DNA of 64,000 nucleotides from Halisarca cf. caerulea. Its lineage: Eukaryota > Porifera > Demospongiae > Chondrillida > Halisarcidae. The translations under genes and the position numbers were made by a program. Shown here in pieces: positions 56,290 to 64,000 of this stretch. Within the stretch, counting starts at the first letter, position 1, and each line of letters opens with the position of its first letter. The DNA lies in NCBI GenBank assembly GCA_963170055.1, contig CAUJGJ010000309.1:98501-162500 (forward strand), read 5' to 3'. Under the pieces are notes generated by a model. The model saw nothing but the letters and a program-made list of their open reading frames with translations. It searched no databases and was not told the DNA's origin.

Positions 56290-57060
56290 TGAGAATCTGA
56301 GGGTTCACATCTCAAGAATGAAGCCCCTCAACCATGGCTCTCTGCAGTATTTCTTAAGCAAGGTGGCAGCATTGTGGATGCAGTGAAGATCCTAACACCT
56401 TGACCTCATGGTATGCCAAGCACCTACCCATCTCAATTTGCAATGGGGCAGTACCTCCTCTCAATTTGGCTAGAATTGACCACTGTGATATATTTCTAAC
56501 CATCATACTAGTATCCCTACAAACAACATTCCCCTCATACAGATCTCTTAATAGCAATAGTTTTGGCCTATCCCAACAAGGCTAATTGAAAAGCCCTACA
56601 TTGAATCTGCTGCATTGCATCCAAGGCATTTTTGCTTCATAGAATCGCTGTCACCATCTGGTGTGGAAATGCTGCCTCTGTCCTTGTGCCCAGTAATGCA
56701 TGCGATCTATTAGCTTGTGAGTAGTATAATGTTTGCTTGTTTATGTTCACACCCCCACTTCTCTCTCATCCTCCTTTCAGCAATGCCAGTCAACATACCA
56801 CGAATTTCCATAGAATTAAGACTCCTAACACTCCCCCTTCTATATCACTCCACCCAAAGCATTCTGTACATTTCCTTAATTTCTTTATCCACCCAGCATT
56901 ACTATTCATTGCTTCTACTGCTATTCTCCTCGACAATCGGTTCTCATACATAGGGTCACACATAATCTTCAACCAATAAACTGGACACCGTATCCTCACC
57001 TCCCACACCAACTTCAACAACCCCATTTCTACTTCTAATGATGAAAATAATTTTATTATT
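56290..57060 (-). mobile_element. LINE remnant family C, copy 2
   Basis: Minus-strand frames contain WEVRIRCPVYWLKIM..MYENRLSRRIAVEAM (56790-57092), parallel to WEARVRYMKFW..YENRIIKKVALDAL in copy 1, and LAKLRGGTAPLQIEMGR (56354-56557), parallel to LMKLRDGTAHFQVETGR. Frameshifted and truncated. An (ATT)n stretch at 57051-57075 marks the upstream side. Confidence 0.68.
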
Positions 57061-58024
57061 ATTATTATTATTATTAAATGCTTTGCAGCCATGCAACATG
57101 GCGCTAACGAGGTGATGCTAAATGTGAATTGTGGCTATGATGAGTGGCTGCGGGTCTGACATCATGCAACTTGTGATGCACCTTGAAATATGGTGGTACA
57201 TGAAAGGAAATTATAGTGCTGAGTGAAGTGCCAAGTGGGGTAGTCTTGCAGAGCCAAACTTTTCCGCTTTTCTTCTCATGAAGTAGCTTTAGGGTTAAAT
57301 GCCCTCGTTAGTCACCAGACCATTTTCCTTCCTCTGAGGAAACAGGAAATGGTCTGGCCACACGAGATTATGAGTGGGATATGGAGTGTATATACAATCA
57401 TTAGGGTGAGATGTTGGTGAGGGGAATTACATGAAGTCAAAGATGAAGTATCGGACACTGCGAACATGGACAGACAAAGTGAAATGTACAGGTAATGCTG
57501 GGGTCAAGGATGAATTATATACTCAGATGTTTGATGCATGGCATTGAAAAGTAAGTCTAGGTTTTGATATGTGGTAATGAATTGGTAATTTAACTATGTA
57601 CTCTGTTGAAGAAGTCTGACTATTGACGTCTGGATGTGTTATATCCAATAGCTTGGATTTGGAATTTGGTGTTTGATGTTGCAAATATTACGTGTTTGTA
57701 GAAGCGCTGAGGTCATCAGGACATTGTAGATGCTTGATAAAGTATAAAATATCTTGGATTTGGTACCCTTAATAATATCAAGGAAGCAAATTAACTTTAA
57801 TTTACAAAAAAACAATTGTTATCATAACACGAAGACGCTTGTTTGAAATTGCACACTTGCTCCAAAGTGTGCACTTTCTCCCTTTGATACAATAAATAAG
57901 CATAGCCTACAAGACATACAGAGCACTTCCATACCTGACCCCAATCACGCAGAAATACCCAAATTGGCAAAGAATCTCCCATGAAAGGATTCTCCTTAGG
58001 GGAAGATGTACATCATTAAATTTC
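57061..58024. other. Intergenic with one hairpin
   Basis: The hairpin at 57304-57366 is listed separately. The remainder is AT-rich DNA without recognisable genes. Confidence 0.45.
57304..57366. repeat. Short palindromic hairpin
   Basis: CTCGTTAGTCACCAGACCAT and the inverted right end CTCGTGTGGCCAGACCAT enclose a short loop. Related to the GTAGCCAGACC hairpins at 33384 and 35633. Confidence 0.55.
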
Positions 58025-58880
58025 AGATTCCGGAAGACCCGGCAAGGCAAAAAAAGAAAAAAAATAGGTTTAAATTTAGGTAGAGATTAGGTAGCTAGAT
58101 ATAGTTGTGGTTAGTGAGAGGCATTGCCACAGGGGCGATCTCCTTGCTAGGAAGATCTGATAACTGTCAGAGATGGCTGCCTTTGTGGTTTTGATAAGAG
58201 CAGTTCGTCGGTCACTCCCTTGACTATGGGGAGCAGTAGGTTTCAGGGTAGTGAAATGTAGTGTAATGCCCCAAGCACCCAATTTCCAGGGTGAAGAACT
58301 TGGTATAGAGTATCCATGGGAAGACAGGTCCAACACTAGGAGTTGGTAGTTGTCTTTTCCCATCTTCCTCGTTCTGGCCATTTGGATGCCTTAGTACTAT
58401 TCCAAGGGACTGTCAGCTCTATAGTATACAAGGGTGATTTTCCTGTCATGGAGATATGAAAATGTCTGGCCTTGCTGTGGTGACTGCAATATCTGGAGGC
58501 ACTGTTGCTGGGGGTGGCTCACAGGCTCTGTGATTTGGGAGATCCACAAATACCTTGGCGGCAGATGGAAGGAAGTTTCTTAGGAAGGAGTAGACCTTGC
58601 TTAGAACTTGATCGTGTCGCCAAGTGTACCTCCCATCAGATAGGGCAGTGGGGCAACAATCGAGAATGTGATGTACGTTGCAGTGTGGATCACTGCATAA
58701 TGGACATGACTAGCTCAAGTAGTAGCCCCAATGCACAAGATAACTAGAGGTGGGCAAATAGTCACATGAGGTACAAATTATGGAGAGCTGGCCAGCTGGC
58801 ATGCCAGTCAGTAACCTGTTCCACAGATGATCATCAGCTCCAAGTGATATTAAAGTGTCATCATTAGTTCGCCATCTTGT
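58025..58880 (-). mobile_element. R2/HERO-like LINE, copy B2 (fragment)
   Basis: On the minus strand: LWNRLLTGMPAGQLSI, a Cys finger (CPLCSDPHCNVHHILDCCP), then GRYTWRHDQVL, VFVDLPNHRA, TARPDIF, and ending NYQLLVLDLSSHGYSIPSSS and RRTALIKTTKAAI. This parallels copy B1 throughout but has shifts and stops and starts at the finger. It confirms Arg before PD in the nuclease motif. Confidence 0.75.
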
Positions 58881-58883
58881 ATG

Positions 58884-58885
<2 letters not shown>

Positions 58886-58932
<47 letters not shown>

Positions 58933-59080
58933 AATATAGCATATAATTCTTACAGTGTATATATATATACATATGTATGATTGTTTTTTTATTATTAGTA
59001 GTAGTAATACCATTTTTTGTTTTTTGTTTCTTTCTGCCACATGTATGATCATGGGTGATAAATATATATGAGGAAAAAAA

Positions 59081-59166
<86 letters not shown>

Positions 59167-59173
59167 AGGGAGG

Positions 59174-59230
<57 letters not shown>
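58886..59230. repeat. (AT)n and (GA)n microsatellites
   Basis: (AT)n at about 58888-58931, then a spacer with poly-T, then (GA)n at 59083-59230 with a GGAGGGAGGGAG interruption at 59160-59180. The (GA)n tract directly precedes LINE copy A2. Confidence 0.95.
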
Positions 59231-59232
<2 letters not shown>

Positions 59233-60422
59233 CACCACCCTGTACCACAAGCTGCAGGTCTCTAAAGCTGCAAGGTTTATGTACTCCCGTGATCCTGTGG
59301 TAAGGAGTATTACAACGGAGGAGACCCTCAAGGAGCGACAACGAACCAGGGCAACATTCAAGCCATTCCACACTGTTGTTGAGGCAATGAAGGAAGACCC
59401 AGGAGCAGGAAAAGCTACAGTCACCAGGAAGGCTATGGCCCAAGTCCAGGCTGCCAACACTGCCTCCAGACTGAGCCACACCACAGGTCTGGTTATCCAA
59501 GGGCAGACTGTCAGGGCATTTGAGGGCAAAGACGCCACCACCTGGTCAACCGTGGTACTATCCCTCCCAGAGACAACGTTCAAGTTTGCCCTCAATGCCA
59601 TCACAGACACGCTGCCCCACAACCAGAACTTGTGTTTGTGGCAAAGGATCCCATCATCATCATGCCCCCTGTATGGCCAGGTCCAGAGCCTCCTGCATGT
59701 CCTGAACAACTGCCTTGGAGATGAGGAGGTACAACAAGAGACATGACAGTGTCCTTGGATCCATCTTCTCCTTCCTGTCTGACCACTGTCCGGTGGGCAT
59801 GAGCATCATCGCTGATCTCCCTGGCACCAGCTACAACTTTCCTCCTTCTGTGGCTCTGACGGATGAGAGACCCGATGTTGTCATGTGGGACAGCTCCAAT
59901 GTTCACCTGATTGAGCTGACCATCCCCCATGAGTCCAGCCTTGATGATGCCAGCCAGCGCAAGCAGGACAAGTACTCCGACCTTGCTGCCACCTGCAGGC
60001 ATAACGGCTTCCTCACCACGCTGACAACCATCCAGGTTGGCTCCAGAGGCTTCCTGCACCGGCCCAGCCTGGACAATTTGTATAGGCTGGTCAAAGTTCC
60101 TCTCAGCCACAAGACGGACCTTGAGAGACAGCTGGTTAAGAGAGCGATTGAGGGGTCCTATGCCATCTGGTGCAGCAGGAACTCTGCATCCAAGAAGGAT
60201 GTCATCCCTTAAAGGCTTGCTACAGAACCCATTGACCCTATTCTATTCCATTCTACTTATGTCTATTATTCTGCATGACTGCATGTGACTATTATTAGGA
60301 GCCTCCCAACATATATAGCTGTGCATGATTGTTTTCAAATCATTTGGCAGTGTTGGGATTAGCTCCCCCCACCTGTCCCATTTTTTGTACATTGGAGCTT
60401 GTTCAATTAATGGTGACATTTG

Positions 60423-60426
<4 letters not shown>
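59231..60426 (+). mobile_element. R2/HERO-like LINE, copy A2 (5'-truncated)
   Basis: Plus-strand coding pieces match copy A1: TFKFALNAITDTLPHNQNL (A1 MKFALNAVTNTLPHNANL), finger CPLYGQVQSLLHVLNNC (second Cys changed to Tyr), then after a frameshift near 59715 YNKRHDSVL, RPDVVMWDSSNVHLIELTIP (nuclease) and VGSRGFLHRPS to the stop at 60210. A 3' UTR follows to 60426. (GA)n lies on both sides. Truncated about 110 codons further in than A1. Confidence 0.82.

Positions 60427-60457
<31 letters not shown>
60427..60457. repeat. (GA)n microsatellite
   Basis: A run of AG dinucleotides immediately after the LINE A2 3' end (TTTGAAAAAGAGAG), as also at the 3' end of copy A1 (GGAAAAAGAGAG, reverse complement of 19475-19497). 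Confidence 0.95.
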
Positions 60458-60460
<3 letters not shown>

Positions 60461-60548
60461 GCTTGAACAAATAGCCAACAATGTCACCAGAAATGTTTTC
60501 TTTGCGGATGATTTTGTAGCTCTGGCCAAATTAGAGAAGAGAATTAGC
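60458..60548 (+). mobile_element. RT active-site remnant
   Basis: The frame reads DELEQIANNV, then NVFFADDFVALAKLEKRIS, the FADD box and following helix of a LINE reverse transcriptase, and ends at TGA. Only about 30 codons remain. It lies directly beyond the (GA)n tract. Confidence 0.5.
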
Positions 60549-60915
60549 TCATGAGTAAAATGCAGTAAGTGAACATCCTTCAATTATGTGTACCACAACA
60601 GTTACTACTACACAGGATGAAATGCATGTGGGTCATGCATTCCTTATGGCCTATTAAACTTATGCATCTAGTTGGAATAGCCTAGGCGTATAATTATGTT
60701 GCTTATCATTAACTTAGAAATGTGTCACAGGGATTTATAGTCTAGTTAATTCAGTCAGTATTAGATTTGAATCCTTGCGAACAACAGTACATAAATTGAT
60801 GCATCTGAAAACAGTGTGATATATGTATACTGTATAATATATACACACTATAAACCACTGACTATAATTGTCTCCCATTATATGCCCACTTAAACACATG
60901 CACATATGGATGTAG
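60549..60915. other. Intergenic or intron upstream of the EGF exon
   Basis: AT-rich; no exon recognised. If the EGF/vWA gene has more 5' exons they are not visible here. Confidence 0.4.
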
Positions 60916-61713
60916 CCTGTGATCCACCTTGTGAGAGAGGACAGTGCAATCTTACAACAAGGGAGTGTGAGTGTCCTGAAGGATATGGAGGAGAGGATTG
61001 TAACACTGGTGAGTATTATAGTTTAATAGTATACAAAAAGAACATTCGCAATGTCAAAATTCATAGCATGAACCTCTTCATTCTGTAGTGTGCACTACTT
61101 ATGGAGATGTGGTTTTGGTGATAGATTGCTCAGCAAGTCTGAAACCTGAAGAATTTGATCAGGTACGCTAGTACGCCAGTAGGGTTATTGACAGCTTCCC
61201 ATAGGGAGGTATCAAACACATGTTGGAGTGATAAAGTATGGCCAGAATGTTGAAGTTGAGCTGTCCTTGACATCAACATATGAAAAGGCACTAATCAAGG
61301 ATAAACTCAGGAACCTGCAAAGACCTGGAAACTTCCTAGCAACTAACACCTCACATGCCCTTGCCCGAGCACTGAAGGAATTCAAAACCAATGGCCGATG
61401 TCAAACTCAGTTTGATTGGAAAATTATTCTCATTACCGATGGGCGATCTACAGATACCAGGTACCTTTGGGATACTGTGGACCAGCTCATAAAAGCAAAA
61501 ATCCTGTGTTACTGTGTTGGTGTTGGTGATGAGATTCTGGGAGGGAAACAGTATGAAAGAGCACAAAGCGAGTTGAGAGGAATAGCAGGAAAGGAAAGAT
61601 ATGTTGTTTTCTACCCGTCATTTGATGAACTGAATCAGTTTGCAGAAAGGCTATCTTCAGAAGTCCAGCGATGTGGGGGTATGGATGATTATTATTCTCA
61701 CAGTTTTTTTTAG
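60916..61713 (+). CDS. 3' part of EGF / von Willebrand factor A domain protein
   Basis: Exon 60916-61008 encodes one EGF-like module (CDPPCERGQC..TRECECPEGYGGEDC, six cysteines, phase 1-1). Exon 61089-61162 opens a vWA domain with MIDAS DxSxS as VLVIDCSAS. The last exon (61195-61713) has THVGVIKYG, the MIDAS Thr region ATNTSHAL, IILITDGRSTD and VGVGDE, then ends at TAG shortly after a Cys. This is the layout of extracellular matrix or adhesion proteins of the matrilin/collagen VI type, binding ligands through a metal ion. No signal peptide or first exon is seen, so the gene is either 5'-incomplete here or a fragment. The junction between exons 2 and 3 is odd (see findings); a pseudogene is possible. 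Confidence 0.7.
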
Positions 61714-62603
61714 TATAATATATATTTATTGTGTTTATGTGTCCATGACATTGTTGTGTGGGTTAAATGTTGGTGGGTTGGACTGGGTACAGTGTACAAA
61801 TTCCTACACCCTGCGTTAATATTATAGCTGTGGGATTTAGGAATGTACGCACTGTACGCAGTCCGACCCACCAGACACACTTCGTTTTGTGACGTCATAT
61901 GTACACGGAGTATGTATGACATCACAGAGTGAAGTGGGTATGGTTTGGAGACTAAGGTGCATGCAGGTGATAATTGGAGTGTAAGTGTTGGGATAAATTG
62001 CATCATTAATTAGCACACTGGTTGGTGGCTTCAGATTGATGAGGGGGGTTTCCTGGTAACCAGGAAACAATGGCAGCTACTTATGCTCATCTAGCCCTAT
62101 GCATGTCTATCCCTATGTCCGTCCACCCCTGTGTAGTAAACAGCCTTACCTTGTTCCAATGATTTTTGACGATAGACAATTTTTGATCCCTACATCTATT
62201 TTCCATTTAAAGGTTTTTTAATATGTTTCTTAAAATTTAATATTATAAATAATTCACATTAAAAACCTTGTTTTTCCTTTGTATATCAAGAAAAGGACTC
62301 CTTGAGATATCTTAAAATTCTCTGCATGCTTTCTGCACTTTGGAGGCCCCATATGAGTACTTCACTTTGCTTGATGTGACGTCACTGTAGCCGGCTTGAC
62401 AAGAATACTTGTATACTTGCCCATAAATGTCCTAGTTCCACTCTGGATCTATCTCATATGCATATCTCCTAACAAAATAATGGAAAATTCCACTTAAACA
62501 TTCTTTTCTATAGAAACTGTTTGGGTATGACAAATATGACAAATTATATTTTTTTTAAATTTAATCTAATTTTAATTAATAATATTATATATATATATAT
62601 ATA

Positions 62604-62698
<95 letters not shown>

Positions 62699-62821
62699 TT
62701 ATTTATATATATGTATATGTTCTATAGGAACAATTTACCAGGCTAACTTTGAACCTCTATTTTATTAATGTTGTAGCATGTTGTAGCTATTTCTCTGTAC
62801 TATTGTAATGTTGTTTTGTGC

Positions 62822-62902
<81 letters not shown>

Positions 62903-63049
62903 TTTATTAATAAATATCGATGTAGATTACAACATACATGCAAGGAAAAAGTAATAATAAAAACAAACAATGAACACTAACACAATGAGCTACAGGGTAC
63001 TAGTACCCAATATAGAGACAGCGTTAAACTTCTGAATGCATACACCGAT
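61714..63049. repeat. Intergenic with two long (AT)n tracts
   Basis: (AT)n at 62587-62693 and 62826-62899, separated by about 130 bp of ordinary sequence. The GTCTAGCCC-like repeat lies at 62078-62175. One arm of a 36-bp inverted repeat is at 62498-62534. No gene seen. Confidence 0.85.
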
Positions 63050-63412
63050 TTATTGAATCAAGATGTTCAAAGATAGGTCTTGAGACATGGTATGGAGACG
63101 ATGGCCCAGAGACTTGAAGAATTCCTGGGCACCATCGCCAAAAACACTAGAAGTCTCAATTGCAATTGGGACTGCATCGTGGGTTGATTCTATATCCTGG
63201 TACAGTGCCCTCTTCCTGCTCTCGGCTTGGTTTGCCACCTTCCCAGCTCCTGAGGCAGCCAGTGAAAGGTAGGTGGGGGCAAAGGTGTCACAGCATGTGA
63301 AGTCCCAAGCCAGAGGGCTACCTAATCTCCAAGGAGTCACAGTGACACCATCCACCCTCTTTCCATCAGATCTGAATAGACCTGGAGTTTCAAGGATATA
63401 TAGACAGAACAT
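63050..63412 (-). pseudogene. Retroelement C-terminal domain fragment
   Basis: A 120-codon frame reads RVDGVTVTPWRLGSPLAWD, then CDTFAPTYLSLAAS, then AVPIAIETSSVFGDGAQEFF and KSLGHRL. This is the characteristic tail of RT-containing retroelements abundant in sponges, cnidarians and molluscs, with a nuclease-like D..WD..T pattern. RT itself is absent. Related in architecture to the 38180-39890 fragment but a different family. Confidence 0.7.
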
Positions 63413-63542
63413 TGATGGATGCTAGGGCTGTTTTTAACATGGCATTCATGTTGGCATGTCTGGGGTGGCGGCCTGCACTTCTCCCACAATGGAGGCCATG
63501 GGTACCTGAAGCATCAACATGGTTCCCACAATGTCATAAGGC

Positions 63543-63588
<46 letters not shown>

Positions 63589-63802
63589 ATACACACCTAC
63601 ATACATACATACATACATATATAAAATATATACATATATGACAAATTACTGTTACCTCCCTGCTTTTTGGCCCCCCTCCCGAGTTAAAATTCCCTAGGTA
63701 ATGTGGTATCCCCAAGTATTTATCATAGTAGAAAATGGCAGCCCATTTTGCTCGCCATGGGGAGTTTGTCATACCCAAACAGTTTCTATAGAAAAGAATG
63801 TA

Positions 63803-63852
<50 letters not shown>

Positions 63853-64000
63853 ATTTATTTATTTATTTATTTATTTTTTCATTATTGAGACAGAAATCAG
63901 TACAACACAACTGAAAACAAAATATGATATAAATACAGATGAATCAATCCAATAATGAGTCCATAGCATGCCTACTGCTACTGATGATGGATAGACAGTT
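63413..64000. repeat. Intergenic with (AT)n and TTTA repeats
   Basis: (AT)n at about 63542-63586 and 63815-63852, a TATT/TTTA array at 63850-63875, and the other arm of a 36-bp inverted repeat at 63768-63803. No gene seen. Confidence 0.8.

Noticed and set aside
58850..59709. Minus-strand ORFs with Ser-Leu runs
   Set aside because: Translation of (GA)n on the opposite strand plus the antisense of LINE copy A2.

Overview
This is a window of animal nuclear DNA. Its genes have many short introns with GT..AG ends, it holds metazoan housekeeping genes (PRPF39, CRIPT, an SRSF3/7-like factor), and it is AT-rich and packed with transposons and microsatellites. Several introns are only 32-75 bp, promoters are tightly packed and divergent, and the retroelement families are those typical of sponges and cnidarians. 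I infer an early-branching metazoan, most likely a sponge; no rRNA or mitochondrial marker confirms this.

Layout. 0-9 kb: an FHA plus two-zinc-finger protein (-), a doubtful small membrane ORF (-), a one-pass membrane protein with a PPxY motif (+) and a complete 15-exon PRPF39 (-). 9-15 kb: CRIPT (+), sharing a divergent promoter with PRPF39; one CRIPT intron carries a LINE into which two non-autonomous DNA transposons have inserted. 15-18 kb and 32-33 kb: two intronless extended-SDR reductase paralogs (-). 18.4-31.6 kb: a transposon block holding a (CA)n/(CT)n microsatellite split by an R2/HERO-like LINE, an apparently intact pogo/Tigger element that carries its own transposase plus a HIRAN-like gene, a second LINE family whose reverse transcriptase contains a Tudor-like insert, a long-TIR element with a tRNA-like core, a hAT remnant and a pogo MITE. 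37-56 kb: two paralogous four-TM (TMEM179-like) genes (-) flanking an SR splicing factor (+), with a 55-bp minisatellite and several MITEs. 56-64 kb: LINE remnants, a second LINE copy in a (GA)n tract, the 3' part of an EGF/von Willebrand A gene (+), long (AT)n tracts and a retroelement C-terminal domain.

The exon models for the FHA gene, PRPF39, CRIPT and both TMEM179-like genes were built by hand from splice signals and reading phase, and each closes in frame (303, 689, 99, 256 and 249 aa). PRPF39 and the SR protein both act in pre-mRNA splicing but are not otherwise linked here. The most unusual items are the two-gene pogo transposon with satellite MITEs sharing its ends, two LINE copies bounded on both sides by (GA)n, the Tudor-like domain inside a reverse transcriptase, and a von Willebrand A exon interrupted by a 32-nt segment that looks like former coding sequence.
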